Part shown: piece after piece, positions 38,147 to 48,444 of the stretch | Numbering within the stretch: position 1 is the stretch's first letter | Layout of the letters: each line of letters opens with the position of its first letter | Origin: Budvicia diplopodorum | GTDB taxonomy: Bacteria; Pseudomonadota; Gammaproteobacteria; Enterobacterales; Enterobacteriaceae | DNA length: 64,000 nucleotides | Direction: 5' to 3' | Assembly: GCF_009800925.1 (NCBI RefSeq) | Contig: NZ_WOYF01000005.1 | Span: 1-64,000 of the forward strand | Position numbers and translations under genes: made by a program | Notes under the pieces: generated by a model | What the model was told of the DNA's origin: nothing | Database searches by the model: none | What the model saw: the letters and a program-made list of their open reading frames with translations, nothing else

Positions 38147-39439
38147 GTGAAATATCTCATTGGAATTGCGGGCATTATTGTTATCTTAGCCCTTGCTTCA
38201 CTTGCCAGTAACAACCGAAGAAGTATCAGATATCGTTATATCTTTATTATGATTATTCTGCAGTTTTTACTGGCCTTCCTGTTGCTCAATACCACCGGGG
38301 GTAGCGCCCTGATCGGCGGCATTGCCAGCGTATTTGATAAGTTGCTGAAATACGCCGCTGAAGGTGCAAATTTTGTCTTTGGCGGGCTGCTGAATAACGG
38401 TAGTTTCTCTTTCTTTATCATGGTATTGCTGCCTATCGTTTTCATTTCAGCGCTTATCGGCATTTTGCAATTTATTCACCTGCCGACCAAAGTTGTTACC
38501 GGCCTCAATGCCTTATTAACCAAGTCAGGCTTAGTCAAAGGCGGCAGCACGTCCACCGAGTTTTTAGGTCAGTCGTTTCTTACCATGGTCATTAAAGGAA
38601 TTGGCGTACTGCTAAGCAAAATTAACGGTATGGGCAAACTGGAGTCATACAACGCCGTTGCCTCCGCCGTTCTCGGTCAGTCTGAAGTGTTTATTTCACT
38701 GAAGAAAACGCTGGGGCTGCTGCCAGAAAAACGCCTCTATACCCTATGTACATCGGCCATGTCGACTATTTCAATGTCGATTGTCGGTGCCTATATGACG
38801 CTGTTGGATCCCATCTACGTGGTAACGGCAGTGGTATTAAACCTGTTTGGTGGGTTCATTGTTGCCTCTATCATTAATCCGTATCGTGTTGATCCAGAAG
38901 AAGACGTGTTAGAAGTGGTCGCCGAAGAAAAACAGAGCTTCTTTGAAATGCTGGGCGAATACATTCTCGACGGCTTTAAGGTTGCGATTATCGTCGGCGC
39001 AATGCTGGTCGGTTTCATTGCCATTATTGCGATGGTGAACGCCATTTTCAGCGCTCTGTTTGGCATCTCTTTCCAGGATTTTCTGGGCTACGTTTTCTCG
39101 CCGCTGGCCTTCTTAGTGGGCGTGCCGTGGGATGAAGCCATTAGCGCAGGTACGCTAATGGGTACCAAGTTGGTCAGTAACGAATTCGTAGCGATGGACC
39201 AGCTCAAGCAAGGCTTAACCAGCGGTACGCTGCTGTTTTCAGAACACACCAAAGCGATTATCTCGGTATTTTTGGTCTCCTTTGCTAACTTTTCCTCTAT
39301 CGGCATTATCTGCGGCGCTATCAAGGCGCTGAATGCCCCGCAGGGTAACGTTGCATCGCGCTTCGGCCTTAAATTACTGTATGGCGCAACGCTGGTGAGC
39401 TTTCTTAGCGCGGCGGTAGTCGGGCTGATTCATCAATAA
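38147..39439 (+). CDS. CNT-family nucleoside transporter (NupC type)
   Basis: The product has about 430 residues and 9-10 hydrophobic segments. Concentrative nucleoside transporter signatures are GGLLNNGSFSFFIMVLLPIVF, GQSEVFISLKK, GAYMTLLDP and SFANFSSIGIICGAIKAL. It imports nucleosides with protons or sodium. GTG 38147 has GGAG nine bases upstream and begins the conserved KYLIGIAGI; the ATG at 38126 lacks a ribosome-binding site. First gene of transporter-pdp-cdd. Confidence 0.93.
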   Translation: MKYLIGIAGIIVILALASLASNNRRSIRYRYIFIMIILQFLLAFLLLNTTGGSALIGGIASVFDKLLKYAAEGANFVFGGLLNNGSFSFFIMVLLPIVFISALIGILQFIHLPTKVVTGLNALLTKSGLVKGGSTSTEFLGQSFLTMVIKGIGVLLSKINGMGKLESYNAVASAVLGQSEVFISLKKTLGLLPEKRLYTLCTSAMSTISMSIVGAYMTLLDPIYVVTAVVLNLFGGFIVASIINPYRVDPEEDVLEVVAEEKQSFFEMLGEYILDGFKVAIIVGAMLVGFIAIIAMVNAIFSALFGISFQDFLGYVFSPLAFLVGVPWDEAISAGTLMGTKLVSNEFVAMDQLKQGLTSGTLLFSEHTKAIISVFLVSFANFSSIGIICGAIKALNAPQGNVASRFGLKLLYGATLVSFLSAAVVGLIHQ

Positions 39440-39465
39440 AATAGAGCGCTAACGCATTAACTAGC

Positions 39466-39486
39466 TAGCCGTTTATTAAACGGCTA
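39466..39486 (+). other. Intra-operon hairpin between transporter and pdp
   Basis: The inverted repeat TAGCCGTTTA/TAAACGGCTA may stabilise or partly terminate the transcript after the transporter gene. Confidence 0.5.
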
Positions 39487-39511
39487 TTGACTGAATAACA
39501 GGATGAACATC

Positions 39512-40813
39512 ATGAGAATTGTTGATTTAATTGCCAAAAAACGCGATGGCAAAGAGCTGACTACGGAAGAGATCGAATTTTTTATTCAAGGCTATACCAC
39601 AGGGAGCATCCCTGATTATCAGGCCAGCGCCATGATGATGGCCATTTACTTTCAGGATATGAACGACAGGGAACGGGCAGACCTAACGATGGCGATGGTT
39701 AATTCCGGTGAAACCATCGATTTGTCGGCCATCGATGGGATTAAGGTGGATAAGCACTCTACCGGCGGCGTCGGTGATACCACCACGCTGGTTCTGGCCC
39801 CTCTGGTGGCGGCGGTTGGCGTTCCCGTGGCTAAAATGTCGGGCCGAGGTTTAGGCCATACCGGCGGTACGCTGGACAAGCTGGAGTCAATTAAAGGTTT
39901 TCATATCGAAATCAGTAAAGAGCAGTTTGTTGATTTAGTTAACCGTCATAAGGTCGCGGTTATTGGTCAGTCGGGCAACTTAACCCCGGCAGACAAAAAA
40001 ATGTACGCCCTGCGCGACGTTACCGGCACCGTTAACTCTATTGCGCTGATTGCCAGCTCCATTATGAGCAAGAAGATTGCCGCAGGCTCTGACGCTATCG
40101 TGCTAGACGTAAAAACCGGTGCGGGCGCGTTTATGAAAACCGATGAAGACGCCCTTGAGCTTGCTAAAGCGATGGTACGCATTGGTAATAACGTAGGTCG
40201 GCACACCATGGCGGTGATCTCCGATATGTCGCAACCGCTTGGTTTCGCCATTGGTAACGCGCTGGAGGTTCAAGAAGCGATTGATACCTTAAGAGGCCAA
40301 GGCCCGGCCGATCTAACAGAACTGACGCTGGTTCTGGGTAGCCAGATGGTGGTATTAGCCAAGAAAGCCAAGACGCTGGAAGAAGCGCGCCAAATGCTGC
40401 TAGACGCGATTAGCAGCGGCAAAGCGCTGGAAAAATTCAGAGAGTTTTTAACCAATCAGGGCGGTGACGCTTCCATTGTCGATTCTCCCGAAAAGCTGCC
40501 TCAGGCTAAATTCAAAATCGAGGTACCGGCCAAAACCTCCGGCGTTGTTTCTAACATGATTGCCGACGAAATTGGCGTAGCGGCCATGCTGCTGGGGGCC
40601 GGGCGGGCCACTAAAGAAGACGAAATCGATTTAGCCGTGGGCCTAATGCTGCGTAAAAAAGTGGGCGATCGCGTTAACGCCGGTGACTCACTGGTAACCA
40701 TTTATGCCAATCGTGAAGACGTCGCCAGCGTTATGGACAAACTGTATGCCAGCATTGAGATATCTAACAGCGGGCAGGCGCCTAAACTTATCCATACGGT
40801 TATTACTCAATAA
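39512..40813 (+). CDS. pdp: Pyrimidine-nucleoside phosphorylase, Bacillus (Pdp) type
   Basis: The product has 433 residues. The active-site motifs are [39 protein letters not shown] and [13 protein letters not shown]. From memory it is far closer to Bacillus Pdp ([34 protein letters not shown] end) than to E. coli thymidine phosphorylase DeoA. It accepts uridine as well as thymidine in Bacillus. The ATG 39512 gives the conserved MRIVDLI start; the ATG at 39503 is possible. Confidence 0.92.
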   Translation: MRIVDLIAKKRDGKELTTEEIEFFIQGYTTGSIPDYQASAMMMAIYFQDMNDRERADLTMAMVNSGETIDLSAIDGIKVDKHSTGGVGDTTTLVLAPLVAAVGVPVAKMSGRGLGHTGGTLDKLESIKGFHIEISKEQFVDLVNRHKVAVIGQSGNLTPADKKMYALRDVTGTVNSIALIASSIMSKKIAAGSDAIVLDVKTGAGAFMKTDEDALELAKAMVRIGNNVGRHTMAVISDMSQPLGFAIGNALEVQEAIDTLRGQGPADLTELTLVLGSQMVVLAKKAKTLEEARQMLLDAISSGKALEKFREFLTNQGGDASIVDSPEKLPQAKFKIEVPAKTSGVVSNMIADEIGVAAMLLGAGRATKEDEIDLAVGLMLRKKVGDRVNAGDSLVTIYANREDVASVMDKLYASIEISNSGQAPKLIHTVITQ

Positions 40814-40824
40814 AGGAATTCATC

Positions 40825-41220
40825 GTGACCGATAACGAACTGATTGAACAGGCTAAAAAAGCCCGCCAAAGCTCTTATAGCCCTTACTCCAACTTTGCAG
40901 TGGGCGCAGCTCTGCTTTCCGATGACGGTCAGGTTTTTTTAGGCTGTAACGTTGAAAACGCCTCTTATGGTTTAACCAACTGTGCGGAAAGAACCGCTAT
41001 ATTCAAAGCGGTTTCTGAAGGTAAGCACCAGTTTAAAAAGCTGGTGATTATCGGTGATACCGTTGGCCCGATCTCTCCCTGCGGCGCTTGCCGTCAGGTA
41101 ATCAATGAGTTCTGTGCGCCGGATATGCCGATTCTGATGGTGAATCTAAAGGGCGATGTCGTGCAAACGTCTATCGGTGAACTTCTGCCTTACTCTTTCG
41201 GCCCCTCAGACTTGGCTTAG
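40825..41220 (+). CDS. cdd: Cytidine deaminase, tetrameric (Bacillus) type
   Basis: The product has 131 residues. The active site is C53-A-E55 in TNCAERTAIF and PCGACRQ (C86, C89). Three Cys zinc ligands and short length define the homotetrameric class, whereas E. coli Cdd is a 294-residue dimeric form. It feeds uridine and deoxyuridine to Pdp. The gene is 11 bp after pdp. Confidence 0.95.
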   Translation: MTDNELIEQAKKARQSSYSPYSNFAVGAALLSDDGQVFLGCNVENASYGLTNCAERTAIFKAVSEGKHQFKKLVIIGDTVGPISPCGACRQVINEFCAPDMPILMVNLKGDVVQTSIGELLPYSFGPSDLA

Positions 41221-41236
41221 TCCTCCGTTCGCCAAA

Positions 41237-41271
41237 TTAACAGCCGCCGATTTCGGGCAGGCGGCTGTTAA
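41237..41271 (+). terminator. Terminator of the transporter-pdp-cdd operon
   Basis: A 12-bp stem TTAACAGCCGCC/GGCGGCTGTTAA begins 17 bp after the cdd stop. No long T-run follows. Confidence 0.7.
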
Positions 41272-41351
41272 TACCTAGCGTTTGTCCCCCTTCTCTGCGG
41301 CAACAAATTAAACGCTTTCGCTGATTAAATTGATAGAAAATAACCACACTT

Positions 41352-41370
41352 ATGATAATGATTATCAATT
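41352..41370 (+). promoter_or_regulatory. Candidate Fur box upstream of sodA
   Basis: ATGATAATGATTATCAATT closely matches the Fur consensus GATAATGATAATCATTATC. It lies about 83 bp before sodA, a known Fur-controlled gene. Confidence 0.75.
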
Positions 41371-41452
41371 CATATTCGGTGCTATACTCAAAAGCAACCA
41401 TAAAATGTGCTGTCTTATACACGGCGTAAAACCACTTTTGAGGAGTGATACG

Positions 41453-42079
41453 ATGAGTTATACCCTTCCTACCCTGCCTTATGCTTACGATGCTCTGGAA
41501 CCTCACTTTGATAAACAAACTATGGAAATCCACCACGGTAAGCATCATCAGGCCTACGTGAATAATTCCAACGCGGCGCTGGAAACGCTGTCGGACGATC
41601 TGAAGAAGCTGTCGGCCGAAGAGCTGATTGCCCAGTTAGATAAAATTCCTGCTGAAAAGCGCACGGTGCTGAGAAACAACGCCGGTGGTCACGCTAACCA
41701 CAGCCTGTTCTGGAAAGGTCTGAAAAAAGGCACCGAGCTGAAAGGCGATCTGAAAACCGCCATTGAGCGCGACTTTGGCAGCGTTGACGGCTTTAAAGAG
41801 AAATTTGAACAGGCTGCAGCAACCCGCTTCGGTTCTGGCTGGGCATGGCTGGTGGTTAAAGACGGTAAGCTTGCCGTAGTATCCACGGCAAACCAAGACA
41901 GCCCGCTAATGGGAGAAAGCGTTGCCGGTGCCTCAGGCTTCCCGGTTGTTGGCCTCGACGTATGGGAACATGCTTATTACCTGAAATTCCAAAACCGCCG
42001 CCCGGACTACATTAAAGAGTTCTGGAACGTGGTGAACTGGGACGAAGCCGCTAAGCGTTTTTCTGAAGCGAAGAAATAA
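41453..42079 (+). CDS. sodA: Manganese superoxide dismutase
   Basis: The product has 208 residues. Metal ligands His27 (EIHHGKHH), His83 ([10 protein letters not shown]), and the Asp and His of LDVWEHAYY are present. [19 protein letters not shown] and WNVVNWDEA are features of the MnSOD form. Start ATG 41453 follows GAGGAG and matches the family MSYTLP start. Cytoplasmic superoxide removal. Confidence 0.96.
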   Translation: MSYTLPTLPYAYDALEPHFDKQTMEIHHGKHHQAYVNNSNAALETLSDDLKKLSAEELIAQLDKIPAEKRTVLRNNAGGHANHSLFWKGLKKGTELKGDLKTAIERDFGSVDGFKEKFEQAAATRFGSGWAWLVVKDGKLAVVSTANQDSPLMGESVAGASGFPVVGLDVWEHAYYLKFQNRRPDYIKEFWNVVNWDEAAKRFSEAKK

Positions 42080-42104
42080 TCTTTCAGATTAAGTTTACTT
42101 TGAA

Positions 42105-42142
42105 TGACGGAGACAAACGGGCTAGCACCGCGGTCTCCGTCA
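42105..42142 (+). terminator. Terminator-like hairpin after sodA
   Basis: A 10-bp stem TGACGGAGAC/GTCTCCGTCA with an 18-nt loop lies 26 bp past the stop. Confidence 0.6.
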
Positions 42143-42376
42143 TAAATATTCACTTATCTTACCTTCGTTAGTTTTGATACCTTCCAGCGGCAAAAACCTG
42201 TCTATTCTGGTTATAAATAGCCATTTTCCTTGGTTAAAATTGTATTTTCCTTTTCCTAACATTGCCCCCAGTTCCTGACTGGCTCATAAGCTGCCGGTTT
42301 ATCCCTGTGATAAAAGTGGCCATTTGTAGTAGAATAGCGGCCTAACTTTATTTACGTTCTATTACCTAACAGATAT

Positions 42377-42426
42377 CAGGCGGCAACAAAGCACGTTCCA
42401 ATCAGGCTTGAAGAATGAAGGGTATA
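42377..42426 (+). repeat. Shrunken enterobacterial intergenic repeat in the yjdM leader
   Basis: AGGCGGCAAC at the left and GCTTGAAGAATGAAGGGTATA at the right match both arms of the same repeat whose right end recurs at 51.25 kb. The middle is deleted. It ends 17 bp before the yjdM start. Confidence 0.55.
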
Positions 42427-42443
42427 CTTTTAGGAAAATTGAC

Positions 42444-42782
42444 ATGCACACTATTCCAGCTTGTCCGGTCTGTTCATCAGAGAATACGTATCCGGATGGA
42501 TCAATGGTCATCTGCCCGGACTGCGCCCACGAGTGGGATCCTACAGACTCATCGGCCTCAGATAGTGATGAAAGAGTAGTTAAAGACAGCAACGGTAACA
42601 TTCTGGCCGACGGCGACTGCGTAACCCTGATTAAAGATCTAAAGCTAAAAGGCTCGTCCACCGTGCTGAAAGTTGGCAGCAAGAGCAAGCCAATTCGTTT
42701 AGTAGACGGCGACCATGAAATCGACTGTAAAATCGATAATACCAGCATCATGTTGAAGGCCTGCTTCGTTAAAAAAGTCTGA
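42444..42782 (+). CDS. yjdM: YjdM/PhnA-family zinc-ribbon protein
   Basis: The product has 112 residues: an N-terminal zinc ribbon ([21 protein letters not shown]) and a compact C-terminal beta domain ([50 protein letters not shown]). Length equals E. coli YjdM (111). Once called PhnA in the phosphonate literature, but its function is unknown. The ATG 42444 matches the family start. Confidence 0.9.
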   Translation: MHTIPACPVCSSENTYPDGSMVICPDCAHEWDPTDSSASDSDERVVKDSNGNILADGDCVTLIKDLKLKGSSTVLKVGSKSKPIRLVDGDHEIDCKIDNTSIMLKACFVKKV

Positions 42783-42799
42783 TAACGGATGCTAGTCTG

Positions 42800-42840
42800 A
42801 CAACGCCGCGGGTTAAGTGATTAACCGGTGGCGTTGTTTT
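42800..42840 (+). terminator. Terminator of yjdM
   Basis: The hairpin ACAACGCC..GGTTAA GTGA TTAACC..GGCGTTGT is followed by TTTT. Confidence 0.85.
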
Positions 42841-42991
42841 ATCTTAGCCGGGCTATTCACCGCTAAAAAATCGAACCGTCATAAAATATAATCACCTTTT
42901 GGTGACGCTACATCTGCTAGATTACTTCCTCGACGCTCAGTAGGCTAAATCACCCTACGTCATCAAATTCCATCAAAAAAATGAGGCCGCC

Positions 42992-43660
42992 ATGCATAGC
43001 CCAAACGTTTATATCGGTAAAATTGCGCCCTACGCCGGGCAATTTCCCAGCGCTATTGAAAAGCGAGAGATGAGCGGTGAGCTGATGTTAACAACGCTGG
43101 GGTTTGAAGGTGACGAGCAGGCAGACATGCGCCATCACGGCGGCGCGGATCGGGCTTTGTGCCACTATCCCCGTGAACACTATGAATACTGGCGTAATCA
43201 ATTTCCGGAGCGGGCAGAGCAGTTTATCGCTCCGCTGTTTGGTGAAAATATCTCAACCACTGGCCTCACGGAACAGAATGTCTATATTGGTGATATTTAC
43301 CGTTGGGATAACGCTCTGATTCAAATCACTCAGCCGCGTTCGCCTTGCTACAAACTCAACGTTCGCTGCAATATCAATGATTTTGCCCGCCTGATGCAAA
43401 ATAACGGCCGCTGCGGCTGGCTATATCGGGTAATTGTCGCTGGCAAGGTCAACACCGAACAGCCGCTGGAGCTGGTTAGCCGTAATAGCGATATCACCGT
43501 GGCGCAGGCCACATCTATCGCGTTTAATTCACCGTTTGATGCAGAGCAGTATCACCGGATGCTGGCCGCCGCCGGGCTTTCAGCCAGCTGGAGTAAAAAT
43601 ATGCAAATGCGTTTATTGACCAAAACCATTGAAGACTTTGAGCGGCGCTTGGTTGGCTAG
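42992..43660 (+). CDS. yiiM: MOSC-domain protein YiiM
   Basis: The product has 222 residues. A MOSC domain with the key Cys in PRSPCYKL, GDEQADMRHHGGADRALCHYP and FGENISTTGL match YiiM, a molybdenum-cofactor-dependent reductase of N-hydroxylated bases such as 6-hydroxylaminopurine. Single gene with its own terminator. Confidence 0.92.
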   Translation: MHSPNVYIGKIAPYAGQFPSAIEKREMSGELMLTTLGFEGDEQADMRHHGGADRALCHYPREHYEYWRNQFPERAEQFIAPLFGENISTTGLTEQNVYIGDIYRWDNALIQITQPRSPCYKLNVRCNINDFARLMQNNGRCGWLYRVIVAGKVNTEQPLELVSRNSDITVAQATSIAFNSPFDAEQYHRMLAAAGLSASWSKNMQMRLLTKTIEDFERRLVG

Positions 43661-43696
43661 TTTAACAGGCGATATTCATCGCAGCCTATCTACAAA

Positions 43697-43731
43697 CGAA
43701 AATACCCGCATGTTGCGGGTATTTTCGTTTT
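43697..43731. terminator. Bidirectional terminator between yiiM and yibL
   Basis: ACGAAAATACCCGCA/TGCGGGTATTTTCGT is flanked by T-rich and A-rich runs, so it can serve both converging genes. Confidence 0.9.
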
Positions 43732-43752
43732 AAAAGCCCGGTAAGCTCGAGG

Positions 43753-44112
43753 TTAAAATTTACCGCGGGCAAATCCGGTCACTTCTTTCAGGCCCATTTC
43801 ACGGCCCAGCGCCGTCATCGGGTGAACCACTTCAAGACCTTTGACCGTCTTTTTAAGCGCGCCCATATCGGCCTGTTCAGCCTTGGTTATCGGGCGGCTA
43901 AAGGCCAGCTGTTGAATTTTCTGGGCCTTAACGCTTAATACCTTGCTCTTCTCTTTGCGCAACCTTTCAATTTCGGTGGTCAAAACTAACTTTTCGGCAT
44001 CGATGGCGGCTAAATCGCCTTCTACACCGGTGGTTATGATCGTTCTCTCTTTACGATTTAATGCATCAAGCTTATCGCTTAACCGTTTAATTTCTTCTGC
44101 TTGCTGTTTCAT
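43753..44112 (-). CDS. yibL: YibL-family ribosome-associated protein
   Basis: The product has 119 residues, starting with a coiled coil (EEIKRLSDKLDALN; LTTEIERLRKEKSKVL) and ending in the conserved ITKAEQADMGALKKTVKGLE and VVHPMTALGREMGLKEVTGF. E. coli YibL (120 residues) co-purifies with ribosomes; role unknown. ATG 44112 matches that length; the longer frame adds a hydrophobic leader that is not part of the family. Confidence 0.9.
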   Translation of the reverse strand: MKQQAEEIKRLSDKLDALNRKERTIITTGVEGDLAAIDAEKLVLTTEIERLRKEKSKVLSVKAQKIQQLAFSRPITKAEQADMGALKKTVKGLEVVHPMTALGREMGLKEVTGFARGKF

Positions 44113-44246
44113 AAACCTGACCTTAAATGGGGTAATGAAACCCCGGAAACCAAATTGTCTGGGTAAAGTATAAACGTAACGCCATCCCAGTACTAATAGA
44201 GAGATCGGTTTAAAAAAAAGAGTTACCAATATGGACAGGCTCAGGA

Positions 44247-44280
44247 TAAAAAAACAGGCCGCATCCTGCGATGCGGCCTG
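44247..44280 (-). terminator. Terminator of yiaF
   Basis: The GC hairpin CAGGCCGCATC/GATGCGGCCTG is followed on the minus strand by seven T. Confidence 0.92.
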
Positions 44281-44311
44281 CCTTAATGCATTCCTGAAAA
44301 AACGAGGAATA

Positions 44312-45028
44312 TTACATTAATTGAGAAATTTTCTGTGCAACGGCCATCAGCTGCTGCTGATTATTTTGCAAAGATTGGTTCATTTGGTTGAATTGATCCA
44401 ACGCAGCCTGTTCGGTGAACTGAACAACCTGACCTTGATATTCAATCTTGTTGCCCTGAGCTTTCAGGAAATCAGAGATTTTCAGGATGTCATCAAAGGT
44501 TGAGTTCAGCAGAACCAGCGTTTGCTTAGCTAAGTCGCCCTGTTGGGTAACGACTTTTGAGTAAGCCTGATCGTAAACCGCTTTTAGATCGTCAGGCAGT
44601 TTACGAGCTGCATAGCTATCGGTTGTTTTCTTGATGTTTTCATCAAGTTTAGCCTGAACGGCCTTAACTTCTGTTTGCGCGGCTACTACTTTGTCGCGAC
44701 CTTCAACCATGGCTTTCATGCTGTTCAGCGTTCTTAGCTCATTCATTGAAGACTGCATAGAAGCAGAAAAGGCAGTATTCAGTTGGTTGGTGAAACCGGT
44801 CAATAACTCATAATCTTTGGTGTAGTTGCCAAAAGATTTTTTCTGCTCTTCGGTTAGCGTTGGTAAATTAACTTTTGTACCGCTGTTAACGGAAGTCTGT
44901 AAAAACTCAATAAAAGCTTTACGCTGTGCAGGTTCTTTATCACCACAGCCTGCAAGCTGAAATACCAATCCAAGAACAAATAAAGGCGTTAGAAAACGGG
45001 CCCATACTTTTTTACTAGTTAAAGACAT
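44312..45028 (-). CDS. yiaF: YiaF-like DUF3053 lipoprotein
   Basis: The product has 238 residues and a lipoprotein signal with lipobox LAGC (FVLGLVFQLAGCGDKE). A long helical domain with KAFIEFLQTSVNSG and LPTLTEEQKKSFGNYTKDYE matches YiaF/DUF3053, of unknown function. In E. coli yiaF also lies close to glyS. Start ATG 45028 (MSLTSKKVW) is chosen so that the signal peptide is N-terminal. Confidence 0.88.
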   Translation of the reverse strand: MSLTSKKVWARFLTPLFVLGLVFQLAGCGDKEPAQRKAFIEFLQTSVNSGTKVNLPTLTEEQKKSFGNYTKDYELLTGFTNQLNTAFSASMQSSMNELRTLNSMKAMVEGRDKVVAAQTEVKAVQAKLDENIKKTTDSYAARKLPDDLKAVYDQAYSKVVTQQGDLAKQTLVLLNSTFDDILKISDFLKAQGNKIEYQGQVVQFTEQAALDQFNQMNQSLQNNQQQLMAVAQKISQLM

Positions 45029-45285
45029 ACTTACTCCAAAAGTGAAATTCACTAAATCCATTAATGTTTGACGTACCTGAGCTGCTACGCCACAGGAAAA
45101 CGCCATATACGTTAACATTCAGCGTAGCCCAAATAAAGGCTTGCGTGAATAAATGCGGCGTTTATAAAACTATAGCCGAATTAACAGGGGGAACCCCACG
45201 TAAAGAACAAAACTAAACGCTAATTTACCGGTTAAAGCCTAGATGATTCGCTAATCTCACCCTTCGGGCAGATGTCATAAAGACA

Positions 45286-45308
45286 AAAGGCCCACTCGGT
45301 GGGCCTTT
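45286..45308 (-). terminator. Terminator of glyQS
   Basis: A stem AAAGGCCCAC/GTGGGCCTTT with a TCG loop lies just past the glyS stop. Confidence 0.88.
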
Positions 45309-45319
45309 CCAATGCGTTA

Positions 45320-47389
45320 TCAGTGCAGTAACGATATATCAGCAACTTTCAGGAACAGCCTGCGCAGTTTGCTCAGCAGCGTTAAACGGTTAATTCGCAG
45401 GCTGGCATCTTCATCCATAACCATCACTTGATCAAAGAAAGCGTCAACGTGCTCACGCAGCTCAGCCAGCTCCATCAAGCCTTCCTGATAACGGCCTTCA
45501 GCAAAAATTGGCGCTAGCTTATCGCGCAACACCGCCAGATGAACGGCTAAACGCACTTCAGCAGGCTCTTTCAGCAGGGCAGCATTAACGGTGTCATGCA
45601 GCGTATCTTCTGACTTAGACAGAATATTAGCGACCCGCTTGTTTGCCTCAGCCAGAGACGATGATGCTTCCAACGTGCGGAAGTGAGAAACGGCCTTAAC
45701 GCGGGCATCAAAATCAGCGGGCTTAGTTGGGCGACGGGCTAAAACCGACAGAATAACGTCGATGCTATAGCCTTCATCCAAATACCAGGCGCGGAAGCGG
45801 CCCAGCATAAACTCAACCACCTCTTCGACCGCTTTAGTATTGGTTAGCTTATCGCCGTACAAACGCACCGCTTCTTCAGTCAGGGTGGCTAAATCAAGCG
45901 GCAGATTCTTCTCAACGATAATTCGCAACACGCCAAGCGCCGCACGGCGTAAGGCAAACGGATCTTTATCGCCTTTAGGATGCTGACCGATACCGAAAAT
46001 ACCGGCTAAGGTATCCATCTTATCGGCGATAGCAACGCAGCAAGAAACCAGTGAGTCAGGCAGGTTATCGCCAGCAAAGCGCGGCATATACTGCTCGTTC
46101 AGCGCGAGCGCAACCTCTTCGTCTTCACCGTCAAAGCGCGCATAGTGCATGCCCATCACGCCCTGAGTGTCGGTAAATTCAAATACCATATTGGTCATCA
46201 GATCGCATTTAGACAGCAAACCGGCGCGAGCGGCTTTATTTACGTCTGCGCCAATTTGCCCGGCGATCCAGCCTGACAGCGTTTCAATACGAGCGGTTTT
46301 ATCACGCAGTGAACCAAGCTGTTGCTGGAACAGCACGGTATCTAAACGCGGTAAACGATCTTCCAGACGGAACTTGCGGTCAGACTTGAAGAAGAATTCT
46401 GCATCGGCCAAGCGAGGCCGGACAACTTTCTCATTACCGGAAATAATTTGCTGGGGATCTTTAGACACAATGTTGGTCACAAAGATAAAGTTCGGCATTA
46501 GGTTGCCTTGCTTATCGTACACCGGGAAGTATTTCTGATCCCCTTTCATGGTGTGCACCAGCGCTTCAGAAGGCACTGCCAAAAACTTCTCTTCAAAGGT
46601 GGCAGTGAGCACTACCGGCCACTCAACCAATGAGGTCACTTCTTCCAGCAGGCTTTCGCTGATATCAGCAATACCGCCCAGTTTTTCAGCCGCCGCTTCA
46701 GCATCACGTTTGATCAGTAGCTTACGGGTATCGTAATCGGCAATAACTTTGCCGCGCTCAATCAGAATTTGTGGATACAGATCGGCGTTTTCAATCGTGA
46801 ACTCCTGCTCACCCATAAAGCGATGACCGCGGATAGTGCGGGCAGATTCAATGCCCAAAATAGTGCCAGCAATCAGCTCGCTGCCAAACAGCATGGTCAC
46901 CGTATGAACCGGGCGAATGAACTGAGTTTCTTTATCGCCCCAGCGCATTGGCTTGGGAATCGGTAGCTTAGCCAGTGACTGAGCGACTAAGTCTGATAGC
47001 AGAGCCTGAACCGCTTGGCCTTTGACGTTAGCACGATATAACAGCCATTCACCTTTATCGGTGGCTAAACGCTCAGCCCGATCGACGGTAATGCCGCAAC
47101 CGCGAGCCCAGCCTTCAGCCGCTTTGCTTGGTTTGCCTTCGGCATCAAATGCCTGGGACACTGCCGGGCCGCGTTTTTCAACTTCGCGATCGGGCTGAAA
47201 AGCGCCGAGATCGACAACTTTTAGCGCCAGACGGCGCGGCGAGGCAAACCACTCGACGTCGCCGTGAACCAAATTAGCGTTATCTAATTCAGTCGTGAAA
47301 TTCGCAGCAAAAGATTCAGCAAGAGAACGGAGCGCCTTCGGTGGCAGCTCTTCTGTGCCGATTTCCACAAGGAAAGTTTGTTGAGTCAT
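45320..47389 (-). CDS. glyS: Glycyl-tRNA synthetase beta subunit
   Basis: The product has 689 residues, the same length as in E. coli. Features are [20 protein letters not shown] at the start, [24 protein letters not shown], and an anticodon-binding tail. With GlyQ it forms the alpha2beta2 enzyme that charges tRNA-Gly. Second gene of glyQ-glyS, 9 bp apart. Confidence 0.98.
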   Translation of the reverse strand: MTQQTFLVEIGTEELPPKALRSLAESFAANFTTELDNANLVHGDVEWFASPRRLALKVVDLGAFQPDREVEKRGPAVSQAFDAEGKPSKAAEGWARGCGITVDRAERLATDKGEWLLYRANVKGQAVQALLSDLVAQSLAKLPIPKPMRWGDKETQFIRPVHTVTMLFGSELIAGTILGIESARTIRGHRFMGEQEFTIENADLYPQILIERGKVIADYDTRKLLIKRDAEAAAEKLGGIADISESLLEEVTSLVEWPVVLTATFEEKFLAVPSEALVHTMKGDQKYFPVYDKQGNLMPNFIFVTNIVSKDPQQIISGNEKVVRPRLADAEFFFKSDRKFRLEDRLPRLDTVLFQQQLGSLRDKTARIETLSGWIAGQIGADVNKAARAGLLSKCDLMTNMVFEFTDTQGVMGMHYARFDGEDEEVALALNEQYMPRFAGDNLPDSLVSCCVAIADKMDTLAGIFGIGQHPKGDKDPFALRRAALGVLRIIVEKNLPLDLATLTEEAVRLYGDKLTNTKAVEEVVEFMLGRFRAWYLDEGYSIDVILSVLARRPTKPADFDARVKAVSHFRTLEASSSLAEANKRVANILSKSEDTLHDTVNAALLKEPAEVRLAVHLAVLRDKLAPIFAEGRYQEGLMELAELREHVDAFFDQVMVMDEDASLRINRLTLLSKLRRLFLKVADISLLH

Positions 47390-47398
47390 GGCGTCCTC

Positions 47399-48322
47399 TT
47401 AAACCTTTTTCTTATCTGATGGGTGACACATAGGGAAACCTAACGCTTCACGGGAAGCATAGTAAGCTTCAGCCACGCCCTTGGTCAGGGTACGAATACG
47501 CAGAATGTAGCGCTGGCGTTCTGTCACAGAGATCGCCTTACGGGCATCCAGCAGGTTAAAGCTGTGCGCCGCTTTTAAAATGCGTTCATAGGCAGGCAGA
47601 GGAAGCGGGGTTTCTAATGCCAGTAACTTCTGGGCTTCTTTTTCATACTGATCGAAGCAGGTGAATAAGAAGTCAGTGTCAGCATATTCAAAGTTATAGG
47701 TGGACTGTTCCACTTCGTTTTGATGATAAATATCACCGTAGGTAGTTTTGCCCAGTGGGCCATCGCACCAGACCAGATCGTAAACGCTGTCTACGCCCTG
47801 AATATACATGGCTAAGCGCTCAAGACCGTAGGTGATCTCACCGGTAACCGGTTTGCACTCCATGCCGCCAACCTGCTGGAAATAGGTGAATTGGGTCACT
47901 TCCATTCCGTTTAACCACACTTCCCACCCCAGGCCCCAGGCACCCAGCGTTGGGTTTTCCCAGTTGTCTTCAACGAAGCGAATATCATGAATGGTCGGAT
48001 CTACGCCTAACTCTTTCAATGAGCCTAAGTAAAGCTCCTGAATGTTGTCCGGTGAAGGCTTGATAATCACCTGAAACTGGTAATAGTGCTGTAGGCGATT
48101 AGGATTTTCACCATAGCGCCCGTCCGTCGGACGACGAGACGGCTGCACATAGGCCGCAGCAATAGGTTCAGGCCCCAAGGCCCGTAAACAGGTAATCGGA
48201 TGTGACGTACCGGCGCCGACTTCCATATCCAATGGTTGGACAATGGTACAGCCCTGACGCGCCCAATAATCCTGTAACGTTAGGATTAATCCCTGAAAGG
48301 TTTTATTATCAAACTTCTGCAT
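47399..48322 (-). CDS. glyQ: Glycyl-tRNA synthetase alpha subunit
   Basis: The product has 307 residues. It carries the class II catalytic core with [40 protein letters not shown] and [21 protein letters not shown]. It binds glycine and ATP. Confidence 0.98.
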   Translation of the reverse strand: MQKFDNKTFQGLILTLQDYWARQGCTIVQPLDMEVGAGTSHPITCLRALGPEPIAAAYVQPSRRPTDGRYGENPNRLQHYYQFQVIIKPSPDNIQELYLGSLKELGVDPTIHDIRFVEDNWENPTLGAWGLGWEVWLNGMEVTQFTYFQQVGGMECKPVTGEITYGLERLAMYIQGVDSVYDLVWCDGPLGKTTYGDIYHQNEVEQSTYNFEYADTDFLFTCFDQYEKEAQKLLALETPLPLPAYERILKAAHSFNLLDARKAISVTERQRYILRIRTLTKGVAEAYYASREALGFPMCHPSDKKKV

Positions 48323-48444
48323 GTTGGATCCGCACGCGATATTAAGTGGATTTAAATGTAGTGGATCAGTATACCTATAGACGGCTAGATATACAGCTCA
48401 AATCCATATTAGGCATAGGATTTCTTACATATTAGGATGAAAAA

